Under the pieces are notes generated by a model that was given only the letters and a program-made list of their open reading frames with translations, did no database searches and was not told where the DNA came from. A stretch of DNA of 64,000 nt from Trichobilharzia regenti (lineage: Eukaryota; Platyhelminthes; Trematoda; Strigeidida; Schistosomatidae): assembly GCA_944472135.2 (NCBI GenBank), contig OX235270.1, positions 58,409,267-58,473,266 of the forward strand. Direction: 5' to 3'. This document shows positions 45,191 to 55,365 of this stretch, piece after piece. Position 1 is the first letter of the stretch. Each line of letters opens with the position of its first letter. The position numbers and the translations under genes are program-made.

Positions 45191-46188
45191 AGATCATCTA
45201 TATGTTAACTGCATCCGCCTACGCAAAGCCTTTCTTCTCATTTTTCTCACGACCAATATTGGGGACATAAACATTGACGTAAATTTACTGTCCACCAATT
45301 TTGACTAACAGCCAGCTCTCACCACAATAGCGTTTGGAAATTGAAACCTCACAGTTGTTTTGGATCTGTTACTCAAACTGAATTGTTTGGAACTAGGACG
45401 AAAAAACTATCTAAAGCTAACTGATTTACTCGACAGACAACTGGTCTTGAATATGTCGTTGGAACAACTCACCTAGCTATATTAACTGAAATGACTGTTT
45501 ATCTAGATCCTACTATGGCACGAAATGCATTGTGGTCAGACTAGAAGCAGTTTCCATTTTAACATAGGCTGCTCTGACTGTAATGAGTGTCTGAGACATT
45601 TGTATTACTGGTGGCTAGGGCCTGCTTAGGGCAACTAGTAGCGTTGCATTTTTGCTTTAAGGAGAATGTTCGGAAAAGATTGACCTTGAGGATTGTACAG
45701 ACCACTTTACTTTCTATTTGTCTCTAGCTGACGACAAAGTAGAAATTCTGACACCTGAAATCAGACCTCAGGAAGAAGCGTCCAGTCTTCATGGTAATGC
45801 AGAAGTATTCCCTCTTTTTCTAGTTCACCAATAAAAAATCAACTAACACAATGTAGGGGACTGCAAAGTACCAAGTGCGTACAAAGGTTTTCTGTTCACT
45901 ACCCACCTTCCCTTTTTCAGACTTCATTAAATTCTCCTGATGTCAGTACCATTCCTTATATGGTTTGTTTATTTCTTCAATGACTTCACATTGCTCCTTC
46001 AAACGTCCAAACCCTATATGGAAATTCTGTAGATAAGCCGGACTTACCCAAACTATAGTGTCCGGTGTGTTATATCTGTGAAAATACTCATGTAAACTCA
46101 AGCGTCCTTACTTTCATAATTTCATGTAACCGGTGTGGTAAAGTTACCAAATATTAGGAGTTTGTGTGACTTGCTTCTGTGATCTTTC
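45191..46188. other. No recognisable gene
   Basis: AT-rich DNA with no frame of note. I see no repeat ends. Confidence 0.4.
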
Positions 46189-46919
46189 TGTTGTATAGCT
46201 AGGACTAATCCTAGAGCTCAAAATTCACTTCTGGACTGAGAATGACCTGTGTGCTGTAGTCTGACCATCGCATATATATATATATGCAGCTCAAAACGGT
46301 AACTATTTAGATTGGTTTGTTTCTGTGCAATGTTGTTGATATGTATCCACATATATATATTTATGTGTGTGTGTACGTTGGTCTCTCTTTCTATTTGCTC
46401 TCTTAGTCTGTGACCATTTCACTTGTATGAACTTGTCTCCTTTAATAATGTGTATTCTCCTTATATTATATTATATATAATATGAGTGTTTGTTGACAGT
46501 CCGTTGCTTGGTGACAAATATCCATATATGTTGGTTGTTGACATGTCTGCTATATTTTGCTACGTATATTTGGATCGACACTCCATTATAATTAGCCATT
46601 CATGTTAAGACTGTCTAATGATTTGTCTGGAACATTCATATATATTTCGTTCTCATAAATTTGTGTGAACTACTTTACTTTACTTACTTACCACTTTGGT
46701 GTGAGACCATTTATTTTCGTGTCCTTGTGTTTGGACAATAGAAGTATCATCGCAAACCTAGTGGTCTTCTGATTTCCGCCTTCTCGCGTCAGGACTATTA
46801 GTTTCTCGACCAGTCCATAACAATAATTTAGCGACGAGTACATAACAATTTGGCGACGTGGAAAACTAGTACATAACAGTTGTACATTGTTATATTTGTC
46901 AGCCACATGAACATGATCA
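46189..46919. repeat. Second (TA)n-bearing repeat, split by a solo LTR
   Basis: 46,189-46,336 matches 43,451-43,600, with a shorter TA tract. The match resumes at 46,878 (GTTGTACATTGTTATATTTG). The interruption is the solo LTR at 46,337-46,877. Confidence 0.75.
46337..46877 (+). mobile_element. Solo LTR of the CsRn1/Boudicca-type gag element
   Basis: 541 bp starting TGATATGTATCC and ending TACATAACA, homologous to the LTR at 52,053-52,571. GTTGT at 46,332-46,336 is repeated at 46,878-46,882, a 5-bp target duplication. The host repeat is intact in the 43.45-kb copy, confirming the insertion point. Near its 3' end it holds two primer-site-like copies (AATTTAGCGACG and AATTTGGCGACGTGGAAAAC). 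Confidence 0.82.
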
Positions 46920-47414
46920 GCTACCATGTGAAATTTATATATTTCCTGTGAACTAACTTGGGCGTGTTTAGCTAATATATGACTTGTCTTCACAGCAATT
47001 TTTGTATTCATCGTTAGTCATATTAATGTTTACTTCGGCGTGGCTTGTTTTTGTGTCTATCCTTTTTCAGTCTCCTGTCTATTAATCAAATGTTACTTTT
47101 TCTTCTTTTGTGAAACAAAGCTTATAAATTATCAAAAAGGCGGAAGGAGAGGTTACAAACTGACACGTGCACTAAACCTTATGTCTCTTAGAAAACTATC
47201 TGCATCTTCTATTCAGCTTCCAATAAACTAGCAATCCACCGTCTTGCCTTCACATTTTGAATATGCGACAAGAAATTTTATATTTTTATGTTACTCTTCT
47301 ACGACAGTAGGAATTGATTTTATAATGAAATATATTGTAGTGGAGAAACAACCGAAAATAAAAACAGAATAATCCAAGGTTCGTTCAAGTTTTTAATAAA
47401 TTTTTATTCTGTAG
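46920..47414. other. Probable intron upstream of the first visible TIGAR-like exon
   Basis: No domain is seen. It ends in a pyrimidine-rich acceptor TTTTTATTCTGTAG at 47,401-47,414. Confidence 0.4.
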
Positions 47415-47533
47415 GTCATTTAGATACAGATCTGTCAGATAATGGATATGAACAGGCAAGAAATGTTCGAACATTCATCAATCAAAGTGCACCAGATATT
47501 GTTATTTCAAGTGATTTGAAGAGAGCGAGATTT
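47415..47533 (+). CDS. TIGAR-like fructose-2,6-bisphosphatase, exon A
   Basis: 119 nt (2 nt completing a Gly codon plus 39 codons) between acceptor TTCTGTAG and donor GTAAGT. It encodes HLDTDLSDNGYEQARNVRTF and then DIVISSDLKRARF, the segment of histidine phosphatases that follows the catalytic RHG motif (compare LSETGFKQA and SSDLMRT in human TIGAR). The gene is on the plus strand and continues at 49,673. The product should remove the 2-phosphate from fructose-2,6-bisphosphate or a related small phosphate. That role is inferred from family resemblance. The upstream exon with RHG was not found in the window. It is the only host gene recognised here. Confidence 0.85.
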
Positions 47534-47605
47534 GTAAGTTGTAAGCTTTTCATAGACACCTTTAAATTTGTTTCCATTATTTCCTAGTTATTTGTGTCGA
47601 GTATT

Positions 47606-47840
47606 CTGCGTTGGTGGCACAGCGGTTAGGACCCTCGCCGACCATGCACATGGTCCGGGGTCTGATACCCGGCCGACGCACTCCTTTGCCTTGCTAAGCC
47701 AGAAATAACTCTGGTAAAGAGGAAAGGTTGGGCATGAGGCCAGCAACCCAATCCTGTAAAAATAAACACCACCGCTACAGAAACTTCAAGCCACTGGCCT
47801 GAAGCCCTATGTTCCACTAGGAACGTGAAGGAAAAAAAAT
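47606..47840 (+). mobile_element. Composite SINE: tRNA-like head plus both ends of the RTE LINE
   Basis: The tRNA-like head (47,608-47,680) has A box GTGGCACAGCGGTTAGGAC and B box GGTCTGATACCC. Next come RTE 5'-end sequence (GGCATGAGGCCAGCAACCCA, GCTACAGAAACTTCA; compare 7,250-7,190 minus) and RTE 3'-end sequence (TGAAGCCCTATGTTCCACTA), then an A run. Target duplication: TTTGTGTCGAGTATT (47,591-47,605) and TTTGTGTCGATTATT (47,841-47,855), one mismatch. It lies in the first visible TIGAR-like intron. Sharing ends with RTE suggests mobilisation by RTE proteins. Confidence 0.85.
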
Positions 47841-47855
47841 TTTGTGTCGATTATT

Positions 47856-49019
47856 AAATTTCCATTCAGCATATCACATTCCATTTTTAACTGTCTTTAT
47901 GCGCTTTCTAATATGTGTAAATAAAAGTTATGGAGATTATAAAGGTGTATTAGGTGCTTATTCTCAGATAGGTATGATTACTGCAACCAATTCAGAATGT
48001 AGCCTTTTTTCACTAGAATATTTCATCATTTGTTAGTGATAAGTTTGGCAAAATTCATTTATTCATCTTTATATGAGTTAGTAATAATAATAATAGGGCT
48101 TATTCTGCTACTCATTCATTATGGATTTCGTGTACTAAGTTATGAGCAGATTGGCTGCAATGTTGTAATTGTAATTGGCTGTAATGTTGTGCGGTCGCCA
48201 AACGAACCTTTTATATCTGTCCTGGTATCTCGTCAACAATCAGTGTATTAAGGCTGATGTAACTACCTACATAAGTGAAGTAGCACGTTCAAACATTCCA
48301 CTACGTATCCTTAAACTCAGAATCGGTGCAGATCAGTCTTGTAGCACCCCATTTGACAGGGGAAGGTTTCACGCCAAACTTTATGTTGCTCCGAAGTGTG
48401 ACAATTTGAGCTGGTTTACTTTTGTGCAAATTAATGAGTCACCTGTATTAGAAGTACGTTGGTTTGAATCCTGAATTCACTGGTTAAAACTGAAGCGTGC
48501 AAACCATTAAAGGATACCCCAATACTTACCTGGATAACTTGCCGAATCTTGGATGCCAGGAATATTTATGCTATCGGTGTAATTTTTTTCTTCAAACCTT
48601 TTCGTTTTGAAACAATGAAGTCGATTTTCTCATTTAAACTTAGTGGTTTTTGTAACCATGGTTTCTAGGTGGGAAACACTACCACTCACTGAGATCTAGG
48701 CATATTTGTTGGAAGATTTGGGTGTAGGAAGAAATGGTCGTCAATGGGTCCGATGCCAGTTATCACCAACGTAGAAACGTGAATGAACGACACAATAATG
48801 TACTATAAAATGCTAACCAGCAAATAAAATGATTAAATCCACTAGTTTTTGTCAATCGAAGTGGTGATTTAAGCGTGAAGCCAACTTCCGCTTTTGACGA
48901 TATTTCGAAATTTCTGGTGCAATAACCAACCGATTTCTTCTTCATTTTCAGTTTGACTCTTAGTAAGACATGCGGACATTCTCTGTCTTCACACAGATTT
49001 TTGAAGTCGTATCGATGGT
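47856..49019. other. Intronic DNA, no gene seen
   Basis: A frame at 48,175-48,474 on the plus strand has no domain. I see nothing else supportable. Confidence 0.4.
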
Positions 49020-49175
49020 TCACAGGTGGGATGTTTGCCAACCAGGTAGGTGGTTACGGGTCAATTACCGGCCTACACTAGGAAACCTCACCCACTTTAC
49101 TAGCCAGTAGTAAGACCAGGAAGGAGGGAAGGTTAAACGTTAGGCTAATAATCCCCACCATATAGAAAACATGTA
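49020..49175 (+). repeat. Degenerate SINE copy
   Basis: GGTGGTTACGGGTCAATTACCGG resembles a decayed B-box region. GGAAGGTTAAACGTTAGGCTA and CCCCACCATATAGAAAAC follow in the order of the SINE at 47.6 kb. The 3' tail is missing. The assignment is tentative. Confidence 0.35.
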
Positions 49176-49672
49176 TATATATATAACCTTATTTAATATG
49201 GAATTATATTCTACCGTACTGCCAAAATTCTGCACCTTCATTAATTGAACTGCTGCGCATCTGTGCAAAGTTCAACTACTAGTTGAAGATCATAACATCT
49301 CAACTTTTAAGTGTATCTCTCTAATCCACTAAGTTTAGTATGTCTGTCATCATCCTTTCATTCTGTGGATAACACTCAACCCTGTAAAAGTGTATTAAAC
49401 TTCTGTGATAGAGAGTACAAATTTATAACTGTGCGAAAGTATATCAGGAGAAAAGGAGTAGTCTGTTCTTTTGGTAGTCATTATCAAAGCGTTTGAGAAT
49501 AAGAAAAGGAGTATGTGAATAAGGTATCATTGAGCTTTGAAGCGTTTTTAGTTCTAATGTAAACACAAGTGATTTTGTTGTACACTATTTCCGAGGGATT
49601 TTTTATGTATGCATATTTCAATCTTATTTGGCTTTCTATCTTCTAAAGATTCTCTTTCACCTTTCTTTTTAG

Positions 49673-49732
49673 ACGGCATATGAAGTAAGTGATTCTAAAG
49701 TTGTTGAAGTTGAACCACGGCTTCGTGAAAGA
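49673..49732 (+). CDS. TIGAR-like gene, exon B
   Basis: 60 nt, 20 codons in phase 0, from acceptor CTTTTTAG to donor GTATGA. It encodes TAYEVSDSKVVEVEPRLRER, which aligns with the VKYDSRLRER segment of TIGAR. The Arg-Glu-Arg end is characteristic of the family. The following intron is only 37 nt. Confidence 0.85.
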
Positions 49733-49769
49733 GTATGATCCCATATCTAGTAATCAGTGTTTGTAATAG

Positions 49770-49889
49770 AATTTTGGATCACTTACTGGTCGCACGTGGT
49801 CTGAGGTTCAAAAGTTAACGGAGTCAGATTTCCAGATGGGACAAGAGTGTGATGGCTGGCGCAGTGTCGGTGGAGAATGTCCACATGAG
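49770..49889 (+). CDS. TIGAR-like gene, exon C
   Basis: 120 nt, 40 codons in phase 0, from acceptor TGTAATAG to a weak donor GAG|GTTATG. It encodes NFGSLTGRTWSEVQKLTESD and ends WRSVGGECPHE, matching the KYGVVEGKALSEL ... PPGGE stretch of TIGAR. Because it ends in phase 0 while exon D needs one preceding nucleotide, at least one short exon must lie between 49,890 and 56,883. I could not place it. Confidence 0.85.
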
Positions 49890-49984
49890 GTTATGTTTTT
49901 TGTTAACATTGAATTTATGACAAAAGTGTAGAAGGGATTTTAGTGTTTGCTTTATTTACTTGTAGACATCGTGTAATCTCTGAT

Positions 49985-50955
49985 ATGAGAATAGAACTTG
50001 TGCACTGTGTTAGAGTATAATTCCATTATGGGTAAAAAATTTTATTTTTATAAAGTCACACAGTGTTATACAGCAATATATACTAATGATATTTCGAGCA
50101 GTTTATCGCTCATAATCATATCAAGCTACTCACAGAAATTTCCAACTTCGTTTATGTAATTCTATTATTTTTCATCGCTTGATTTGATTGGTAGTAGTAT
50201 TTTCCATATTTCCGGTATGAGTGATGAGTCATTCCTGTTGCATGTGTTGAGTGTAGACTTGATGAACAAATGGGGAAATTATAGATGAAAACATAAATAA
50301 CAGAGAATTTGAGGCATCTACAGTTCTACCATATAGGGAGGGGACATCTGAGACCCTGCGTAGTATTCTTAATAAAGCAGGAATTAGAGTGGCATTTAAA
50401 CCTACCAACTCACTCAGGGACCCTACTGACCCAATAGATAAATTAATATAATTTACAAAATACCTTGCAATGACTATGAGGTCAACTACATAGGTCAAAC
50501 TATTAGGGTAGTCAGAATATAAGAATTTAGCTAAGGTAATAATGGTTGACCCCGCAAAAATAAATAATTTGGAAAAAAAGGTCAGTGATTGCGCTGAATG
50601 CATTAACAGATAACCACACAATAGAGTGGGAGGGTTGAAATTCTGAAAAGTAATATAGGTAAGTGGGGAGAGAGAGAGAGATTGATTACTGAATCCTTGT
50701 GCATCGAGTCTACACTCAACACATGCAACAGGAATGACTCATCACTCATACCGGAAATATGGAAAATACTACTACCAATCAAATCAAGCGATGAAAAATA
50801 ATGGAATTATATAAACGAAGTTGGAAATTTCTGTGAGTAGCTTGATATGATGATGAGCGATAAATTGTGCTTGAAATGTCGTTAATATATATATTACTGT
50901 ATAACACTGTGAGACTTTATCAAAATAAAATTTTTACCCATAATGGAATCGTGTA
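49985..50955 (+). mobile_element. PLE family B remnant with inverted terminal repeats
   Basis: The terminal repeat is minus-oriented at 49,985-50,255 and plus-oriented at about 50,705-50,955. The two are extended inverted copies (for example TGTTGCATGTGTTGAGTGTA and TACACTCAACACATGCAACA). Between them the plus strand carries the 3' part of a PLE frame, with stops: LPYREGTSETLRSILNKAGI, then NDYEVNYIGQTIR in another frame (GIY-YIG core), then VDPAKINNLEKKVSDCAECI. It lies in the TIGAR-like intron after exon C. Confidence 0.7.
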
Positions 50956-51179
50956 ATCGCTTCCTGTTATCTAACTTCTGTGTTGGGGCATTCAAACGTC
51001 TTAAGGTTAACACCTACTGAGAGATGTATAATTAGACTTAAGTGGCTTTACATTTTCTTAAATCAACGGTAACTATGGTTCAGTATGACTGACACTGAAC
51101 CATTGTGTTGCAGGAGTGTCTCATATGCAATATATAAGCTCCGATTCATTTTTTAGATATACCCTTAGCTGTTCTGTTC
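50956..51179. other. Intronic DNA, no gene seen
   Basis: I see no feature. Confidence 0.4.
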
Positions 51180-52052
51180 TAGTGTCAACTAGTCAACACA
51201 AATAAAATCATCAAAAGATAGCGAAGGGAACCTGAATACCATAGGAGAAAAACAAACGATGAGCTGATGACTTCAAAGTGTTTACAACTCGTCCAGAAAT
51301 ACCACCAGCAGCCACAGAACTGTCAATGAAAAACAGTCCTCTGACAAAAGTGGAAGTCCTGAACGCCATGAAGCTGCTTAAGTCCGGAAAGACAGTAGGA
51401 GCAGATGGAATTCCTCCAAAAACACATGTGCGTCGGTGGCACAGTGGTTAGGACCCTCGCCGACCATGCACATGGTCCGGGGTTCGATCCCCTGCCGACG
51501 CACACCTGATATCTATGGTCGGCCTGCAAAATTTGGGCTACCTATATCACATGCTGAAAATTCCATACCTGTACCAAAAATTCGGTGTAGAATCAAGCTG
51601 TAATCAAAGAAATTTTTTAAATGGATCCGGAGACTTCAGTGGATATTCTCACGCCAGTGTTTAAAAAAAGTTTGAAAAGAAAGAAAGCCACCTGCTGATG
51701 GTAAGAAAGGTTACCTTGTTGAACCATGAAAGAAAAGCAACCTAAGCCCGTTCAAAACCTGACGCGGAATCGTGTTCCCGTTCACTTCATCCAGACCGCA
51801 TCATCCTTGGATGACTAAAAGATGTCCTGGCTGGAAGACTTCAACAGATAGGAGATGGATTGAGGAGAAACAACTCATACACAGGTCAAGTAATTCCCAA
51901 TGGAAACCTCAGCGGAGCTTTCCAAGTGAAGACTTGAGTAAAACAAAGCTACCTGCTACCACCGGTGATATTCGTGTTTGTGGTGGACTGGATCTTACGG
52001 TAAACTGTGGGGAGCAGGAAGACAGGGTTTTGTGGACAACTTATTCTGAATG
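51180..52052 (+). pseudogene. RTE LINE RT fragment split by a tRNA-like SINE head
   Basis: 51,335-51,420 reads LTKVEVLNAMKLLKSGKTVG then ADGIP, matching the RT start of the RTE copy at 5.8 kb. After the SINE head the relic resumes at about 51,620 (DPETSVDILTPVFKKSLK). Many stops are present. It ends where the LTR begins at 52,053. Confidence 0.6.
51429..51502 (+). repeat. tRNA-like SINE head
   Basis: Acceptor-like stem GCGTCGG/CCGACGC (7 of 7 paired), A box GTGGCACAGTGGTTAGGAC, B box GGTTCGATCCCC. The anticodon-arm analogue GACCATGCACATGGTC lacks a U before the would-be anticodon, and the spacing before it is too long, so it is not a working tRNA. Same family as the head at 47.6 kb, but without the RTE-derived body. 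Confidence 0.75.
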
Positions 52053-52571
52053 TGATATGTATCCATATATATATGTGTATGGTGATCTCTCTTTCTGTTG
52101 CTCGCTTAGTCTGTGACCATTTCACTTCGATGAACCTGTCTCCTTTAACAATGTATATTCTCCTTATATTATATTATATATAATATGAGTGTTTGTTGAC
52201 AGTCCGTTGCTTGGTGACATATATCCATATTATGTGTGGTTGTTGACATGTCTGCTATATTTTGCTACGTATATTTGGATCGACACTCCATTATAATTAG
52301 CCATTCATGTTAAGACTGTCTATTGATTTGTTCACACACTTGTCTGGATGGTCATATATATTTCGCTTTCACAATCTTGTGTGACACACTTTGGTGTGAT
52401 ACCACATATTGCTTCTCCTGGTGTTTGGAAAATAGAAGTATCATCGCAAACCTAGTGGTCTTCTGATTTCCGCCTTCTTGCGTCAGGACTATTAAATTCT
52501 CGACCAGTACATAGCAATAATTTGGCGACGGGGAAAACCACTATTAACCACTCAGCAGCAGCAACATAACA
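52053..52571 (+). repeat. 5' LTR of a CsRn1/Boudicca-type gypsy element
   Basis: 519 bp, TGATATGTATCC to ACATAACA, homologous to the solo LTR at 46.3 kb. A primer-site-like AATTTGGCGACGGGGAAAAC occurs inside the LTR (about 52,518) and again immediately after it (52,572). Confidence 0.78.
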
Positions 52572-52591
52572 ATTTGGCGACGGGGAAAACT

Positions 52592-53812
52592 ATGGATTAT
52601 TCTAAATTGGTATTACTATTTGAACAACAAATGAAATTAATGGAAATGTTCGTCAACCAACAGACTGGTCCAGCTTCACCTTCAAGCAATCCGAATCATA
52701 CCATGCTACCATCTGTCGACGGAATTGTGAATATTATTTCACAGTTCAATTTATAATCCAGATGCTGATGTCACTTTTGACACATGGTATCAACGTTATG
52801 AGGATTTATTCACTGTTGATCTCGCCTCACAAGACGATGCTTGGAAGGTGCGAGTGTTGTTACGTAAATTGGGTCCGGCAGAATATGAACGGTACTGCAA
52901 CCTAATTTTACCCCAGAAACCACGTGACAAGTGTTTCGATGATACAATAAAGCTGCTGCGTGAACATTTTGGAGACCACTCCTCATTATTCAGCATACGT
53001 TATCGTTGCCTCAAGCTGACAATGAATCAAAATGATGATTTTCTTACTCACGTTGGCACAGTCAACCGAGAATGTGAGAGATTTCGACTCAGGTCCTTAA
53101 CAGATGATCAATTCAAAGCCTTGGTTCTCATATGCAGTCTTCAATCTCCTCGTTCCACAGATATCCGAACTCGACTGCTCAATCATCTAGAACAAAATCC
53201 CAAGTTAACCATACACGACATAGCTGATGAATATCAACGGCTGATTAATCTGCAGAAAGACACACACCTGGTCGAATCAACACCTTCGAGAAGCTCTGAT
53301 ATTCATGCATTACGAAAGAGCAAAAACCTCTCATCATCCAGTCCTGACCCACCTTCTAATGTTCCGCGTAAATCTACACATACTCGTCCAACTTCACAAA
53401 TTACTGCAAAGAAGACCCCACCATCACCATGCTGGCATTGTGGCGCGTGGCACTTTGTAAAGTCTTGTCCGTACAAAAATCATCGTTGCAGCAAGTGCAA
53501 AATCATCGGTCATAAAAATGGTTTTTGTCAGCCACGCAAACCCAGATATCATAATCCAACGAAACCTCGACAAACTGTTGGTCCTAAATCTCCAAAAAGA
53601 TCATTGAGTCTACGCGCAACCTGTCAGGTCACAACACCAGGTATGCGAAAATATCTTGGTCTTCAGATGAATGGTCATGATACGCGTCTGCAGCTAGATA
53701 CCGCCTCTGATATTACTGTTATATTAGAGAAACTTTGGAATGATATTGGCAGACCACCTATCACAAATACTTCCCAGACTCTTCTCAGCTGTGTGGTGGG
53801 CGGCTCAAACTA
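52592..53812 (+). pseudogene. Gag and protease start of a CsRn1/Boudicca-type element
   Basis: ATG at 52,592 (MDYSKLVLLFEQQMKLMEMF). A frame shift at about 52,745 leads to the frame ending 53,812. The capsid-like part has TWYQRYEDLFTVDLASQDDA and LREHFGDHSSLFS. Zinc fingers: CWHCGAWHFVKSC (C-x2-C-x3-H-x4-C) and CKIIGHKNGFC preceded by CS(K) (C-x2-C-x4-H-x4-C). The protease begins LQLDTASDITVI, with DTA where DTG/DSG is usual. RT and everything downstream are missing: a LINE tail follows from 53,866. Confidence 0.8.
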
Positions 53813-53865
53813 ATTGGTGAACTCGAATGTTCTGTTTCCTTCCGCAATACCAAATTCACAGGAAT

Positions 53866-54540
53866 TTGCTGTCTGTCTGTCTGTTTTCGACATAGAACTT
53901 TGCACAAATGTGCGGAAGTTCAAGTCGCCACACTCCGTGTAGCACGCGAAGTAAGAGAAGAAAGTACAAGAAAAGCATAATAGAAACAGTGAGCAGAGGT
54001 GTGAGACAAAGGAGTAATAAAGAAAAACAAAAGTTTGTGGTCACAGAGTGAAGTGAAGGTACCTCACTAACCTGAAGAATAAGTACTAACTGTAGTAGGG
54101 GAATAAGATGTGGGTTGAGGAGAATGATGCTCAGGTAGGCTTCATGTGCTTTTGGAAGTGTGTGGGCGACTGTTACTTCCCTGGCCGCCCACACCATGGA
54201 AGTTGATTAATTCTTCGGGTAGCTGAAACAGAGTGAGGGTTAGTGTTGCGTGACCACAGAGCCCAAGGGACAACTGCTCGAGGCCGGTCTCACATGGCCT
54301 GTATGAACTGATTTCTCGGATTGGTTCAGTATTAGTAAACTTACCGACGGTTACGGACCATCGTATGGCAAGTCGGGATGTACAATTTTTGGCGTCGACC
54401 TTTTCTAACCCCCTCTCCCCGGAGTGGAGAGCATTGCTGGCATGCTGATCATCTGAGGGCAACACCTTACTGCTGTTACATCCCTGTTCGCCAGCAGTAC
54501 GATTTCGCCCTCAGACCCCCAGCATTTATTTATTATTTAT
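53866..54540 (-). mobile_element. LINE-tailed composite element
   Basis: In minus sense it ends with the LINE tail seen at 36.9-37.1 kb (GTGTGGCGACTTGAACTTCC, TGCAAAGTTCTATGTCGAAA, then CAGA repeats). The preceding 450 bp are GC-richer and different from that LINE, starting near GGCGAACAGGGATGTAACAG. No RT is present. It may be an internally deleted LINE or a SINE using the LINE tail. It truncates the gag element. Confidence 0.6.
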
Positions 54541-54829
54541 TTAAACGCATAAAAACTTGGTACAATATGGCACCAGGAAGGATGCACCACACAATAATAA
54601 AACAAGATAGATCAAAAGAAAAAAAGAAAGAGAAATATATATATAAGTAGGGAATGGATAAAGAACTTCATCTGGAAGGAAAACAGTCATGCTAAACAAG
54701 TTCAAACGGTATTCGTTAACCATCATCGGGAAGGGAAGAAAGAAGGAAATTGCAACACATGTAATAGCACATGATAAGTGTCATTGATTGTTTGTTGCTT
54801 CATTCAGTTCATTGTGTGAGGGTTGAGAT
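54541..54829. other. No gene seen
   Basis: An ATTTATTTATT tract, then an A-rich stretch. I see no feature. Confidence 0.4.
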
Positions 54830-55365
54830 ACTGCCCGGGCGCCCAGACCGAAGCAGGTGGTTTTATTAAGAGAACACCCCGCCCCCGAGCCTTTGACTTG
54901 GAGTCCAATCCGCAAGGCAGCGGAGCAGCGTCAGGAGCTGCATTCCCATGGTTTCCGGTGACCCATATGGATTCATACGCCATTTGATCCGATTGGATAC
55001 TGAAGCCCATGTACTCCATGGTAACTGCGTTTAGTTTAACCGCTATCCAAACAACCTTCCTGACATGGTAGGACCTGCAGGGACAGAGTCCCAGTCAGTT
55101 TGGCATGTTGGGTCATTACGGTATTCAAGCCCGACCACCACGACAAGGTAGCGGTTATCGGCCGGGACCTCAGCATAGTGTAAAAACAAAATGTCTTACA
55201 CTATGCCGGTAACTGCTTTTAGTCTAATCGCTATCCTAACAACCTCACTGGCATGGCAGGACCTGCAGTGTAGCTTGTTGGGTCATCGCGATGTGCAACC
55301 CCGACCACCACGTCAAGGTAGCAGCTATCGGTCGAGCTACCAAGTCGCATTCATTGATTTTTGAC
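54830..55365 (-). repeat. GC-rich repeat with two tandem ~180-bp units
   Basis: GGTAACTGCGTTTAGTTTAA, GGTAGGACCTGCAG, GACCACCACGACAAGGTAGC (55,019-55,165) recurs diverged at 55,213-55,345. CTTACACTATGC lies between. In minus orientation GGTCGGG(G/C)TTG(C/A)A(C/T) resembles a weak B box. I do not recognise the family. The upstream part (54,830-55,018) is GC-rich (about 56%) and clearly unlike its surroundings. Confidence 0.55.

Noticed and set aside
51429..51502. Possible functional tRNA gene
   Set aside because: The 7-bp acceptor stem and B box are good, but the anticodon-arm analogue lacks U33 and the spacing from the D arm is too long. The same head occurs in a SINE.
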